64,000 bases of DNA, taken from a bacterium (GTDB lineage: Bacteria > Electryoneota > RPQS01 > DYHQ01). The notes under the pieces were generated by a model, which saw nothing but the letters and a program-made list of their open reading frames with translations, ran no database searches and had not been told where the DNA came from. Location of the stretch: NCBI GenBank assembly GCA_030622545.1, contig JAUXGA010000005.1, forward strand, positions 99,474 through 163,473, in the 5' to 3' direction. The translations under genes and the position numbers were made by a program. Below, one piece after another: positions 1 through 9,087 of the stretch; positions within the stretch are counted from its first letter, which is position 1, and every line of letters begins with the position of its first letter.

Positions 1-969
1 TATGCGGTAAAAGAGGGTGACCGGATCTTGTGCGAACTCTGTCCGCGATTTTGCAGGCTCGCCGAAGGACAGGAAGGTTTTTGCCGGGGACGGGAAGTTT
101 CAGGCGGCGAACTCTATGTGACGAACTATGGGCAGGCCGTTTCAATGGGTGTGGATCCGATCGAAAAAAAACCGCTGTTTCATTTTCATCCAGGGAAGCC
201 GATACTTTCGCTGGGACCGAATAGCTGCAATCTCTCCTGCAAGTTCTGCCAGAATGCGGACATCTCGCAGGGGCGTGTCTCGACACACTACGTATCGCCG
301 GATGATTTGACGAGATTGGTTGAGAACTACGATTCTATCGGCGTCGCTTTCACCTACAGCGAGCCTCTGATGTGGTATGAATACATCCGCGACAGCGCTC
401 CTTTGGTACGCGAGAAAGGCGGAGTTGTCGTGTTGGTGACAAACGGTTATCTTTGTGAAGAGCCTTTACGAGAACTTCTACCGCACATTGACGCACTGAA
501 TGTGGATTTGAAATCTTCGCAGGAAGATTTCTACCACCGTCTTTGCGGAGGACATCTGGAAGATGTTTTGCGGACGATACGTATCGGCGTCGAATTGGGA
601 CTCCATATCGAGGTGACGCATCTCGTTGTCACAGGTGAAAACGACAACGAAGAGAATATTCGCGCCATCCGGGATATTATCGCGGCTATCAGCCCTCGGA
701 TTCCGCTGCACCTGTCTCGCTATTTTCCTCACTATAAATATAACGAGCCCGCCACGTCGGGAGAATTCCTTTTAAAGGCGCGGCGGATTTGTCAGGAGAA
801 GCTTCCCTTTGTTTATCTGGGGAATATCGCGCCCAACGGTGGAGAAGATACGCGCTGCCCGGTTTGTGACGAACTTATTATTTCGCGGCGTGGCTATGCT
901 ACAGAGATTCATGCACTTTTAGATGGTCATTGCGTGAAATGTGGGGCGGATTTGGGAGTGGTTCAATAG
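1..969 (+). CDS. amrS: AmmeMemoRadiSam system radical SAM enzyme AmrS (5' end cut by window)
   Basis: The reading frame is open from base 1, and the residues before the first TTG (base 28) already match the family N-terminus, so the gene starts left of the window and the TTG is not its start. Visible are the N-terminal CELCPRFC cysteine motif, a DPIEKKPL segment typical of AmrS, and the radical SAM cluster CNLSCKFC (Cx3Cx2C, about bases 226-249) that binds the 4Fe-4S cluster and S-adenosylmethionine. A C-terminal CPVC...CVKC pair looks like a zinc ribbon. Family members usually sit with MEMO1 and AMMECR1 genes; neither is visible here. The exact substrate of the family is not settled. The symporter gene follows after 15 bp. 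Confidence 0.9.
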   Translation, partial: YAVKEGDRILCELCPRFCRLAEGQEGFCRGREVSGGELYVTNYGQAVSMGVDPIEKKPLFHFHPGKPILSLGPNSCNLSCKFCQNADISQGRVSTHYVSPDDLTRLVENYDSIGVAFTYSEPLMWYEYIRDSAPLVREKGGVVVLVTNGYLCEEPLRELLPHIDALNVDLKSSQEDFYHRLCGGHLEDVLRTIRIGVELGLHIEVTHLVVTGENDNEENIRAIRDIIAAISPRIPLHLSRYFPHYKYNEPATSGEFLLKARRICQEKLPFVYLGNIAPNGGEDTRCPVCDELIISRRGYATEIHALLDGHCVKCGADLGVVQ

Positions 970-984
970 CGAAAGGAATACGAC

Positions 985-2394
985 TTGAGTTTTGCAGAAT
1001 GGGTTGAGGTCATTGACGGTTGGGTGTGGGGGTATTTTCTTATCTTCTTACTCGTGGGAACCGGCCTTTTTCTCTCCTTTCGATTTCGACTGGTGCAACT
1101 ACGGCAGTTTTTTCATGGCTGGGGATTGATTTCAGGTAAGTGGGACAATCCCAAGGATGCCGGTGAGATTACGCACTTTCAAGCGCTGTCAACCGCGCTG
1201 TCCGCTACGATTGGCACCGGAAATATTGCAGGCGTCGCGACAGCGATTACGTTGGGCGGAGCCGGCGCGGTTTTCTGGATGTGGGTAACCGCGGCGGTAG
1301 GTATGTGCACGAAGTTCACCTGCTGCCTGCTCGCTCAACTCTACCGCGAAATTGATGAGAACGGCGTCGTGGCGGGCGGCCCCATGTATTATCTCAAGAA
1401 TGGACTAAAGCTTCCGTGGTTGGGATGGTTGTTTGCTCTCTTTGCCGCGATTGCCACTTTTGGTTGTGGGAATACGGTTCAGGCGAATTCCGTCGCGGCT
1501 CCGCTCTATGATTATCTCGGCGTGCCTAAGCTTCTCATCGGAATTGTCTTGGCAATTCTTGTGGCATTTGTGATTATCGGCGGTGTCCGACGAATTGCTC
1601 AGGTGGCCGAACGCGTTGTTCCGCTGATGTGCCTGATTTACGTCGTATGCGCTGTCGCAATCATTATTACAAATTTGAGCGCCGTGCCGGGAGCATTCGC
1701 TGAGATTTTCCGGGGCGCTTTCGGAATCAAATCCGCCGCAGGCGGCGTGGTGGGCTACACGGTTGTTCAATCAATGAGATGGGGGATTGCGCGCGGACTT
1801 TTTTCAAACGAATCGGGTTTGGGCTCAGCGGCGATTGCGCATGCTCCTGCAAAAACGAAGGAACCTGTGCGCGAAGGATTCGTCGCGATGCTGGGGCCTT
1901 TCATCGATACGCTGATGATCTGTACGATGACCGCGCTTGTGATTATCATCAGCGGCCTTCACAAAACGACGGATTATACCGGAGCGTCGTTATCGGCTTC
2001 GGCATTCGAAAAAGCCCTGCCCGGTTTTGGAGCGCACGTCGTTGCTTTCGGACTTATCTTTTTCGCGTTTACAACCATTGTCGCTTGGAGCTATTATGGG
2101 GATCGAGCGGTGCTCTTTCTCTTCGGGCGTTACGGCAAACAAGCGACTCACGTTTACCGATGGCTCTATGTGCTGGCGATTCCAGTCGGAGCGACAATTT
2201 CGCTTCCTCTAGTCTGGAATCTTTCGGACATCGGCAACGGGCTGATGGCGTTTCCCAATCTCGTCGCTCTCATCGGGCTATCGAGTGTCGTCGCGGTTCG
2301 TTTACGCGACTATGAATCGCGGCGTCCCACAATGACGCCCTACCGAAAGACTTTTGGAGGATCGTTTATCAAACGAGAGCCTCGTGATCGTTAG
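985..2394 (+). CDS. sodium:alanine symporter, AGCS family
   Basis: A 469-residue inner-membrane protein with about ten hydrophobic segments. The ALSATIGTGNIAGVATAI stretch near residues 70-90 and the GGPMYYLKNG segment are signatures of the alanine/glycine:cation symporter family, which imports small neutral amino acids with sodium. I take the TTG at 985 as start because GAAAGGA (971-977) sits eight bases upstream and the amrS stop is at 967-969, so the two genes are probably co-transcribed. Length is normal for the family (about 450-500). Substrate (alanine or glycine) is inferred from family only. Confidence 0.93.
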   Translation: MSFAEWVEVIDGWVWGYFLIFLLVGTGLFLSFRFRLVQLRQFFHGWGLISGKWDNPKDAGEITHFQALSTALSATIGTGNIAGVATAITLGGAGAVFWMWVTAAVGMCTKFTCCLLAQLYREIDENGVVAGGPMYYLKNGLKLPWLGWLFALFAAIATFGCGNTVQANSVAAPLYDYLGVPKLLIGIVLAILVAFVIIGGVRRIAQVAERVVPLMCLIYVVCAVAIIITNLSAVPGAFAEIFRGAFGIKSAAGGVVGYTVVQSMRWGIARGLFSNESGLGSAAIAHAPAKTKEPVREGFVAMLGPFIDTLMICTMTALVIIISGLHKTTDYTGASLSASAFEKALPGFGAHVVAFGLIFFAFTTIVAWSYYGDRAVLFLFGRYGKQATHVYRWLYVLAIPVGATISLPLVWNLSDIGNGLMAFPNLVALIGLSSVVAVRLRDYESRRPTMTPYRKTFGGSFIKREPRDR

Positions 2395-2402
2395 CAGCAA
2401 AC

Positions 2403-2422
2403 GGACATGACAGGTCATGTCC
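2403..2422. repeat. 20-bp perfect hairpin, GGACA family, copy 1
   Basis: Arms GGACATGAC and GTCATGTCC around a two-base AG loop, preceded by AC and followed by CTAC. The same frame with different arm bases recurs at 9228-9247, so this is a dispersed REP-like element and not a private hairpin. It lies in the 57-bp gap between the symporter and the PGPGW gene. Confidence 0.7.
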
Positions 2423-2451
2423 CTACAACTCGCTTTTAGTATGAGGATTGT

Positions 2452-2736
2452 ATGCGCATAAGCCAGCGGACAATTGGCACACTCAAACAAGTCCGACGTT
2501 ATGTCAGGCTTGTTATCGGATTCACTGTGCTTGTCATCGGACTTGCGCTGCTAATTCTACCGGGCCCGGCGTTTATTGTCATCCCGGTGGGTTTGGCCAT
2601 CCTCGCCACCGAACTTGTCTGGGCGAAGAAACTGCTGGACCGAGTCAAAAACGGAGTCGAGACCGTAGGGCAACTCTTTGGCCGAAAGAAGCATTCGGAT
2701 AGTCAGGATTTCGATAAGAAAAACAGCGCGTTATAA
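2452..2736 (+). CDS. PGPGW-domain small membrane protein
   Basis: A 94-residue protein with one long or two closely packed membrane segments (about residues 20-55) enclosing the LPGPAFIVIPVGLAILA motif that defines the PGPGW family of putative membrane proteins. The C-terminal third is strongly basic and then polar (RKKHSDSQDFDKK), presumably cytoplasmic. Start ATG 2452 has GAGG at 2443-2446. Function of the family is unknown. It lies between the symporter and tRNA-Lys, with its own spacing of 57 bp to the symporter. Confidence 0.85.
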   Translation: MRISQRTIGTLKQVRRYVRLVIGFTVLVIGLALLILPGPAFIVIPVGLAILATELVWAKKLLDRVKNGVETVGQLFGRKKHSDSQDFDKKNSAL

Positions 2737-2747
2737 TGGAAGGAAAC

Positions 2748-2776
2748 TTGACAATTAGAAAGTGATTTGTTAAATT
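2748..2776 (+). promoter_or_regulatory. promoter of tRNA-Lys
   Basis: TTGACA at 2748-2753, exactly 17 bp, then TAAATT at 2771-2776. The predicted start of transcription is about 30 bases before the tRNA. Confidence 0.75.
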
Positions 2777-2811
2777 TACAGCTTGAATTCAAACGGAATT
2801 CAGATGCGTCA

Positions 2812-2884
2812 GCGCCTATAGCTCAATTGGTAGAGCAACTGACTCTTAATCAGTAGGTTGTAGGTTCGATTCCTACTGGGCGCA
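2812..2884 (+). tRNA. tRNA-Lys (anticodon CUU)
   Basis: A full 73-nt cloverleaf can be drawn by hand. Acceptor GCGCCTA pairs with TGGGCGC, the D-arm has GCTC/GAGC, the anticodon stem is ACTGA/TCAGT with loop CTCTTAA (anticodon CTT at 2845-2847), the T-arm is GTAGG/CCTAC, and the discriminator is A. CCA is not encoded. It is the only intact tRNA gene I see in the window. The region to its right (2.9-5.5 kb) is full of gene remnants, which fits a tRNA-flank insertion and deletion hot spot. Confidence 0.97.
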
Positions 2885-2893
2885 CTACTGTAA

Positions 2894-2930
2894 GGGCTTG
2901 TAAGTATGATGCTTACAAGCTCTTTTTTTT
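2894..2930 (+). terminator. intrinsic terminator of tRNA-Lys
   Basis: Stem GCTTGTAAG (2896-2904) with CTTACAAGC (2912-2920), extended by a wobble and a G-C pair, then eight T. The stretch from the tRNA discriminator base through the T-run is closely matched at 9041-9087 behind typA. Confidence 0.9.
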
Positions 2931-3400
2931 GAAGCCGATATGAACAGGTGTTCAATAAAATTAGCACGTAAGTCCAATGTTTATAACAATTCACAGAGAT
3001 TGATCCTCATATTCACCTTTTCACCTTGACTGATTCAACTTCCGGGAAGATCTGCCAATTTGCCTCGGTGGGAAAAAAGCACTTTGGAGGATTTTAAGAA
3101 TAGCAATATCAACATGTTCTGTTGCAAAGAGCCATTTTCACAAATGCGTGCGCAGATGACATAGGCATCAGAGGGCAATTACATGAGTTTCTCTATTGCA
3201 TTTATGAGTTAATTACTATAAATTGTATTCATTCTGCCCATCATTTCCTTCGCGTATTACCTTCGACAGACGAACTTGGACACGAACGCATCCTGATACC
3301 ATTAGCTACCGAAATCCAATCATCTGATAAGAGAATATTGCATTTTCATCCAACCAAATTATATATCCCTGAAAAAACCAATAGACTATAGGGAGAATCG
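2931..3400. other. 470-bp stretch without a convincing gene
   Basis: AT-rich sequence between the tRNA terminator and the thiolase fragment. The open frame at 3122-3391 has no ribosome binding site, no recognisable motif and unconvincing composition. I see no promoter, repeat or RNA. It is probably eroded sequence. Confidence 0.5.
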
Positions 3401-3727
3401 ATGAGAGATAAGCGTCACATATTCCCCAAAGCCAGAATTCCCTATGGCACCTGGGGAAGCAGCTTTTTCCCGGCCTGGCAGATGTCTCCACTGGCGGAGG
3501 TTAATATCGGCCAGTTTGCCAGCGAGGCTATGAACAAGATTTTAGGAATCAGAAAGGTTCCCAAGAGTGAGCTGGACTACCTTATTCTTGGCTCCACAGT
3601 CCCTTGGCATTGGAAATTTTGGAACGCACCACTCATAGCAAGCTGCCTTGGGCGCCGCGTGCCGGGTTATCATGTGGAACAGGCTTGTGCCACAGGCCTC
3701 CAGACGATTCTTTTGGGAGCAACTTGA
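3401..3727 (+). pseudogene. thiolase N-terminal fragment
   Basis: The 108 residues match the start of a thiolase (acetyl-CoA acetyltransferase type). They have an RIPYGTWG opening and the EQACATGLQ motif whose cysteine (residue 96) is the acyl-accepting nucleophile. A real thiolase is about 390 residues; here homology stops within a few codons of GLQTILL and a TGA follows. The sequence from about 3718 instead belongs, in another frame, to a molybdenum hydroxylase. Start ATG 3401 has AGGGAG upstream. What remains cannot be an active enzyme because the C-terminal catalytic half is gone. Confidence 0.85.
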
Positions 3728-4358
3728 GATACGAGAGAATCGAATCTTTCGCAAAGAGAACGGCCACAAAGAACTCCCTTGGAATGAAGTGGCGGCACAG
3801 TGTTTCGCGCAGAATGGGCCCCTTACAGGTCGCGGGCATTATTCTCCGCCGGAGGGATTGGGAGGGAAGTTCAAAGGAGCAACCGTCGGAACATCTCCTG
3901 CGTATTCGTTTTCCGTTTGCGTCTGCGAGGTGGACGTGGATATTGAAACCGGACGCGTGAAGGTGACCGCTTTCACGGATGCGCACGATGTCGGAACGCC
4001 GGTCAATCCCGCGGCTGTCGAAGGGCAGGCGGAGGGAGCGATTGCGATGATGCTCGGTGAAACACTATTCGAGGACGTAGTCTTCGACGACAACGGAAAA
4101 AACCTCAATCCCAATCTTCATGATTATCTTTTGGTAACTGCCAAAGACGTCCCACCGATTAACTGCAGCACGGTCGAGTCGTATGAACCGCGAGGCCCTT
4201 TCGGAGCGAAGGAAGTGGGTGAAGGCTCAACACTACCGGTCATCGGCGCCATCGCCAACGCCATTGAAGACGCGATAGGCGTCCGCATCAAATCCCTCCC
4301 CATCACCGCGGAAAAGGTCTTGAGAGCGCTGAAAGAAAAGAAGAACACGGAAGGCTGA
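3718..4358 (+). pseudogene. xanthine dehydrogenase-family molybdopterin subunit, C-terminal fragment
   Basis: About 213 codons (frame of base 3720) encode the end of a molybdopterin-binding large subunit of the xanthine oxidase / hydroxybenzoyl-CoA reductase family: LTGRGHYSPP, DAHDVGTPVNPAAVEGQ and GPFGAKEVGEG, the last containing the family's catalytic glutamate. The full subunit is about 750 residues, so roughly the first two thirds are missing. The open frame's first methionine (3648) lies within the thiolase sequence read out of frame and is an accident. The piece is joined head-on to the thiolase fragment and is best read as one side of a deletion scar. Confidence 0.85.
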
Positions 4359-4416
4359 ATTCCGGCAAGGTTTAGCAGACTGTATGATCATTGATTGCCA
4401 AGATAATAGGATGTCA

Positions 4417-5232
4417 ATGCGACAATCCATACCAAAGAGCATCCGATTCGAAGTCTTCAAACGTGACTCATTCACTTGCCAGTATTGTGGCCGCAAGTCT
4501 CCCGATGTGCTTCTGGAAATTGACCATATTGAACCGGTCTCCAAGGGTGGCACAAATGACATCCTGAATTTGATCACGGCATGCAAAGACTGCAATGCAG
4601 GTAAGTCTGATAGACGGCTTTCAGACACGACTGTCCTCGACAAACAACGGCAACAATTGGAGGAACTCCAAGAGCGTAAGGACCAAATCGAGATGATGTT
4701 CCAGTGGCAGAAAGGCCTACATGATCTGGAAGATCAGGTAATCACCCAACTCTCGGATTGCTGGTCAGAACAAGTGCCCGGCTATAGCCTCAACGAGAAC
4801 GGCCTCAAGGGGCTGAAACGTCTCAAGAAACGGTTTGAGATCGATGAAATCCTGGCTGCAATGAGGATCGCGGTCGATCAGTATGTTGACTTCGAAGATG
4901 GGGAACCTACCAAAGAGTCCGTGGAGTATGCATGGAAAAAAGTCGGTGGAATCTGTAACATAAGACAACTTGAGAGAGAACGGCCGCATACTCAACGATT
5001 GTTCTACATTCGGGGCATTCTGAGAAACCGTCTCGACTACCTTAATGAGAGCATTGCTCTCGAGCTTCTGCAGGAAGCTTTAGACGCTAATGCAAGTGTT
5101 GAGAGCCTTGAAAGATATGCCAAATCGGTGCGGTCTTGGACGGAGTGGCGTAACGGCGTCGAGGATTTCATTGTGCAACAACGAGAAGGTCACAACGAAG
5201 GTGAGCCAGAAATGGAAGAAGACGAACCATGA
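4417..5232 (+). CDS. HNH endonuclease
   Basis: The N-terminal 60 residues form an HNH nuclease domain: FTCQYCGR and ACKDCN provide a zinc-binding Cx2C pair set, and IDHIEPVSKGGTNDILNL holds the catalytic His and Asn of the beta-beta-alpha metal fold. The remaining 200 residues are helical, charged and unfamiliar; they could recognise DNA or a partner. Start choice: ATG 4417 with AGGA at 4408-4411; ATG 4411 and 4384 are alternatives in frame. It stands alone behind the enzyme fragments, with no methylase, terminase or capsid gene nearby, so whether it belongs to a mobile element, a defence function or neither is open. Confidence 0.85.
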   Translation: MRQSIPKSIRFEVFKRDSFTCQYCGRKSPDVLLEIDHIEPVSKGGTNDILNLITACKDCNAGKSDRRLSDTTVLDKQRQQLEELQERKDQIEMMFQWQKGLHDLEDQVITQLSDCWSEQVPGYSLNENGLKGLKRLKKRFEIDEILAAMRIAVDQYVDFEDGEPTKESVEYAWKKVGGICNIRQLERERPHTQRLFYIRGILRNRLDYLNESIALELLQEALDANASVESLERYAKSVRSWTEWRNGVEDFIVQQREGHNEGEPEMEEDEP

Positions 5233-5509
5233 GGTGCGCAATCCAGCGGACAAGCTGTGAGTTGATAGAGGTTGTGTTATGCGGAGGCCAGATAGAATAT
5301 GACCGGAATGGAAAACCAGAGGCAATTCATAAAATTCTAATTACTTAGGTCTCGATATTTGCAGAAATTTCTTTTTCCCAATAACGACTGAAGAATTCTT
5401 ATGCAGAAATCATCCAATCAATGTTTAGCTGGCCGCAACGCATAAGTACGCACTCCCATGGAGGCGTTTGACCCTCGTTTCCGCTGGGGATACGAAAAAG
5501 GAGGCTATA
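5233..5509. other. intergenic stretch, nothing recognised
   Basis: 277 bp between the HNH gene and the next start. No frame, hairpin or promoter that I would support. Confidence 0.4.
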
Positions 5510-6499
5510 ATGTCTTGGAACAGGTTGTCAATTACCGCCCTCATCGTCGCAGTGGTTCTCGCTACATCTTCAATCTTCACGATCTATCGTATACAACATC
5601 GCCCTCGTATGCGCTTCGATCTGGAAAGATTCATACAAGAACAAGAAGAAAGAGATATGATAGATCAACGGCTTCTGTTCCTTAGGCGAGAGATCGCGAC
5701 TGCTATGGGTGTGGAATCAAAGACAATAGAGATGATTATTCTCGATAAGAAAGAACGCTTCTCGAAAGTGAGTGGAGTCTCCTTCCATTATGTTGACAAA
5801 GATGAAGTAAAGGGCTTTTACAACGACACATTCCGGGAGCCGACCTTCGAAAGTCTGATATCTGAGATCACGGGCGAGGTTTCTGCAGAGATCAAAGGAG
5901 GTCTACCAAAGATTCTGGAGTCGAAGATAGGTGGTCGCGATATCAACAAATGGATCTCAACAATTAAATTGCCAGAGACTTCTCTATCTGGGATGTTTGT
6001 GAAGTACCAGAAAGAGATGATTCAGCGGGATGAAATTACTTTGGGACTTGAGGAGCTTGATATTGAGCTCAAAGATCTTCACGAATTCAATACTTCGGTT
6101 GAGAAGCTCGATGAAGCTTTCGCCTTTGTTGTACCCAGTGAACTTGTGGAGGAACACAGAACTAAGCTCCGAGAGAAAGCCGCCGAGAAAACTCTGGCCA
6201 AACTTGAGGCAGCATCGGGTTGGGTTTTAATGGAGGGCAAATTTGCGATTGCGAGGAGTGAGAATCTCTATATATGCACATTGCATCATCCAGTTAATGA
6301 ATTTCTATCGGAGGAGGCTGCACCGCTAACAATTTCTATCTTTTTACCCAAAGACGGCATCGAACAACGGTACGCAAGTAACTACGCACGGTCGGTAGGG
6401 AAGGTAATTCCGTTGCGAGTGTTTGGAAAGGTATGGCAGCCAGTGAACCGTGCTGCTAGTGTGTGGGAACTTCAGATTACGCCGCTTGCTGTCTACTAG
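5510..6499 (+). CDS. membrane-anchored protein of unknown function
   Basis: I do not recognise this 329-residue protein. Start ATG 5510 is set by a strong AAAAGGAGG ending eight bases before it, not by the upstream in-frame ATG at 5468. Residues 4-24 are a hydrophobic helix followed by a basic patch, so the protein is probably anchored in the inner membrane with the rest outside or inside unresolved. The body is highly charged with EQEERD and EEHRTKLREKAAEKTLAKLEA segments that may form coiled coil, then a beta-rich C-terminal part (about residues 240-329). It is transcribed rightward between the HNH gene and a small membrane protein. Confidence 0.75.
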   Translation: MSWNRLSITALIVAVVLATSSIFTIYRIQHRPRMRFDLERFIQEQEERDMIDQRLLFLRREIATAMGVESKTIEMIILDKKERFSKVSGVSFHYVDKDEVKGFYNDTFREPTFESLISEITGEVSAEIKGGLPKILESKIGGRDINKWISTIKLPETSLSGMFVKYQKEMIQRDEITLGLEELDIELKDLHEFNTSVEKLDEAFAFVVPSELVEEHRTKLREKAAEKTLAKLEAASGWVLMEGKFAIARSENLYICTLHHPVNEFLSEEAAPLTISIFLPKDGIEQRYASNYARSVGKVIPLRVFGKVWQPVNRAASVWELQITPLAVY

Positions 6500-6689
6500 C
6501 CTAAGGGCAGGAGACGACCGATGAGCGACCTGTGTTTCAGAGAGATTCATGCGCTCGTGACAGATTTGTTTTTCGTCTGCGAATTCGGCAAAGATGACTC
6601 CATATTGTTGATGTGTCATCGGGTGATGTGAGGGTTGGTTGACTGCCGGTGAACACTCGTGGGAGAATCCTTTCAGATAGGAGTTTAAC

Positions 6690-7118
6690 ATGGGAGCGGA
6701 TAGTGCTCAGCCGCCCGCAAAGCGGAGGCTCTTTCCAACGGCCCTTCATGTGTTGCTTACGATTTACGGGATACTGTATCTTGTGTTTGTCATTATCGGC
6801 TTCGTACCATCTCAAGAAGGGTCCCCAGTCAGCCCCAGCGTTCCGTATCATCCGTTCGCTCTCGAAGGGAGCCTCGTCAAAGTCCTGTTCGTGTTCTTCC
6901 TCTTCGGATTTTTCACGGCGTGGAAGAATCGACTGGCAGCAGGCGTGCTTTTCATACTCTGGTGGGCGGCGATGTGGGGCTTGGAGACGTTGATGGTCGC
7001 AAGAGGGGGCAGCGGCGGAGCCATCGTGATGGGATTTCCGCTGTTCGTGCTGGGAGTGTTGTTTGTCGTTTCGGGATACCGGCAAAGACGCTTACGCTCG
7101 GTGCCGTCTCAGCCATAA
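6690..7118 (+). CDS. small integral membrane protein, hypothetical
   Basis: 142 residues with about four hydrophobic segments (near residues 17-38, 62-82, 88-103 and 113-133), a basic N-terminus (PPAKRRLF) and a basic tail (YRQRRLRS). TAGGAG lies upstream of the ATG at 6690. No family recognised. It is 56 bp upstream of typA on the same strand and may be co-transcribed with it. Confidence 0.7.
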   Translation: MGADSAQPPAKRRLFPTALHVLLTIYGILYLVFVIIGFVPSQEGSPVSPSVPYHPFALEGSLVKVLFVFFLFGFFTAWKNRLAAGVLFILWWAAMWGLETLMVARGGSGGAIVMGFPLFVLGVLFVVSGYRQRRLRSVPSQP

Positions 7119-7174
7119 TGCGAACATCGTAGAAGAAATCCACATGGGAATCAACAAGAGACAATGAAAAGAGA

Positions 7175-9007
7175 ATGATGAAGCGTCGCGAAGACTTGAG
7201 GAATGTCGCCATTATCGCCCACGTGGATCATGGAAAGACAACGTTGGTGGATGCGCTGCTGCATCAATCGGGGGTGTTTGGTCTTCATTCGCAGGTGGAA
7301 GAGCGCGTCATGGACACGCTCGATCTCGAGCGGGAGAAGGGCATCACGATTTTGTCCAAGAACACGGCCATTGTCTGGCAGGGCCGAACCATCAACATCG
7401 TTGACACGCCAGGCCATGCCGATTTCGGCGGACAGGTGCAGCGCGTGCTCAAGATGGTTGACGGCTGTCTGCTGTTAGTGGATGCGTCCGAAGGACCGTT
7501 GCCGCAAACGCGTTACGTGCTCTCGAATGCACTCGACAACGGACTCTCTCCCATCGTTGTGATCAACAAGATAGACCGTTCCGATGCTCGGATCAGCGCG
7601 GTGGTTGATGAAGTACTGGAGTTGTTCCTCGACCTTGACGCCAGCGAGGAACAATGCCACTTTCCGCTGATCTACACCAACGCGCGAACGGGAACGGCCA
7701 CTCTCGATTTAGAGATTCCGGGCCAGGATCTGCGGCCGCTGGTTGACCTCATCTTTGAGAAAATTCCAGCGCCTGAATATGATCCGGAGTGCGGTCTGCA
7801 AATGCAGATTACAACCCTCGACTACAGCGACTATGTGGGTCGGATCGGCATCGGAAGAATTGCTCATGGAGAGATCAAGGTCGGCGATCAGGTGCGACAC
7901 GTCAAATCGGCGAACGAGCAGTATTCGGTCAAAATATCGCAGCTCTACGGCTTCGAGGGTTTGAACCGGATCGCGATTCAGGAAGCGCGTGCGGGAGACA
8001 TTGTCGCCCTTGCCGGGATTGAGAATCTGTATATCGGAGATACGGTGGCCGATCCCGATGACCCACGCCCGTTACCGTCGCTCAAGATTGACGAGCCTAC
8101 GCTTGAGATGGTATTCAGCGTTAATACATCGCCGTTCGCGGGGCGTGAAGGCAGATATGTGACGTCGCGGCAGATTCGCGACCGGCTGCACAAAGAGCTG
8201 CGAGGCAATCCCGCGTTGCGCGTGGACGATGCCAGCGGAACCGACAAATTTCGCGTTTTCGGGCGTGGTGAATTGCAGTTTGCGATCCTGATCGAGATGA
8301 TGCGCCGCGAAGGATTCGAGATGTGCATTGGCAAGCCTCAGGTCTTGTTTGAAAAAGAGGGCAACCAGATTCTCGAACCGTATGAGGCGCTGCTCGTGGA
8401 TTGTCCCGAAGATTATGTGGGCGTGATTACGGGCATATTTGGGATGCGGCGCGGGCGGATGACACGGATGAACAATCATCAGACGGGTTGGGTACGCATG
8501 AATTTCGATATTCCAATGCGCGGACTGATCGGCGTTCGTCCACTTCTGCTCACGGCGACGCGCGGTACGGTGATTTTGCACAGTCAATCGGCAGGCTACC
8601 GGCCGCTCGAAGGCGAAGTGAGTTCTCGACCTACCGGCGTTATCGTAGCCGACCGCCAAGGTAAAGTCACGGGCTACGCGCTCAATAACCTGCGGGATCG
8701 CGGCGATATGTTCGTGGGAGCTGGCACACCCGTTTACGAAGGTATGATCGTGGGCGAGAACTCGCGCGATGTTGATCTTGTCGTCAACATTGTTCGCGAG
8801 AAAAAGCTGACAAACATACGCGCGGCAGGTTCGGATGAACACTATCAGATCGCGCCGCCCAGAATACTATCGCTGGAAGAAGCGATTGCGTTCATCGATG
8901 ACGATGAATTGGTCGAGGTTACGCCGAAATCGCTTCGGTTACGGAAGGTGTTCTTGAACGCAGAGGAGCGCAAGACGGCGGAGAAGCGGGCGACCACAGC
9001 ATCGTGA
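7175..9007 (+). CDS. typA: ribosome-associated GTPase TypA/BipA
   Basis: A 610-residue translational GTPase, normal in length. The G domain shows G1 AHVDHGKTT (about residues 15-23), G2 region EREKGITI, G3 [10 protein letters not shown] and G4 NKIDR. Domains II and III (from about residue 200) and the TypA-specific C-terminal domain with the [10 protein letters not shown] and [10 protein letters not shown] stretches follow. The protein binds the ribosome and acts in 50S assembly and stress or cold adaptation in characterised bacteria. Either of two adjacent ATG codons (7175, 7178) could be the start. Directly after the stop comes a tRNA-like 3' fragment and a strong terminator. Confidence 0.97.
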   Translation: MMKRREDLRNVAIIAHVDHGKTTLVDALLHQSGVFGLHSQVEERVMDTLDLEREKGITILSKNTAIVWQGRTINIVDTPGHADFGGQVQRVLKMVDGCLLLVDASEGPLPQTRYVLSNALDNGLSPIVVINKIDRSDARISAVVDEVLELFLDLDASEEQCHFPLIYTNARTGTATLDLEIPGQDLRPLVDLIFEKIPAPEYDPECGLQMQITTLDYSDYVGRIGIGRIAHGEIKVGDQVRHVKSANEQYSVKISQLYGFEGLNRIAIQEARAGDIVALAGIENLYIGDTVADPDDPRPLPSLKIDEPTLEMVFSVNTSPFAGREGRYVTSRQIRDRLHKELRGNPALRVDDASGTDKFRVFGRGELQFAILIEMMRREGFEMCIGKPQVLFEKEGNQILEPYEALLVDCPEDYVGVITGIFGMRRGRMTRMNNHQTGWVRMNFDIPMRGLIGVRPLLLTATRGTVILHSQSAGYRPLEGEVSSRPTGVIVADRQGKVTGYALNNLRDRGDMFVGAGTPVYEGMIVGENSRDVDLVVNIVREKKLTNIRAAGSDEHYQIAPPRILSLEEAIAFIDDDELVEVTPKSLRLRKVFLNAEERKTAEKRATTAS

Positions 9008-9041
9008 CTGATTCGTCGGGGTTCGAGTCCCTGTAGGTGCA
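9008..9041 (+). other. tRNA 3'-end fragment (T-arm plus acceptor 3' strand)
   Basis: Begins on the base after the typA stop. CGGGG / CCCTG around a TTCGAGT loop forms a T-arm, followed by TAGGTGC and discriminator A, as in the 3' third of a tRNA. No 5' acceptor, D-arm or anticodon arm lies upstream because that sequence is typA. The following 46 bases match the tRNA-Lys downstream flank, so this is probably a copied or recombined tRNA tail. Confidence 0.6.
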
Positions 9042-9050
9042 CTATCGTAA

Positions 9051-9087
9051 GAGCCTGCAAGCGAAGATGCTTGCAGGCTCTTTTTTT
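9051..9087 (+). terminator. intrinsic terminator of typA
   Basis: A perfect 12-bp stem, GAGCCTGCAAGC (9051-9062) with GCTTGCAGGCTC (9069-9080), a six-base loop and seven T. Confidence 0.95.

Noticed and set aside
3122..3391. Open frame of 89 codons behind tRNA-Lys
   Set aside because: No ribosome site, no motif, composition like random AT-rich sequence.
4384..5232. HNH gene as part of a restriction or retron-type defence system
   Set aside because: No methylase, reverse transcriptase or other partner gene next to it; only enzyme fragments and an unknown membrane protein.
6537..7085. 182-codon open frame on the minus strand
   Set aside because: Antisense to a membrane protein with proper start and ribosome site; residue content (His, Arg, Ser rich) is typical of a shadow frame.
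8072..8842. 256-codon minus-strand frame inside typA
   Set aside because: Shadow of typA; no start signal and no family likeness.
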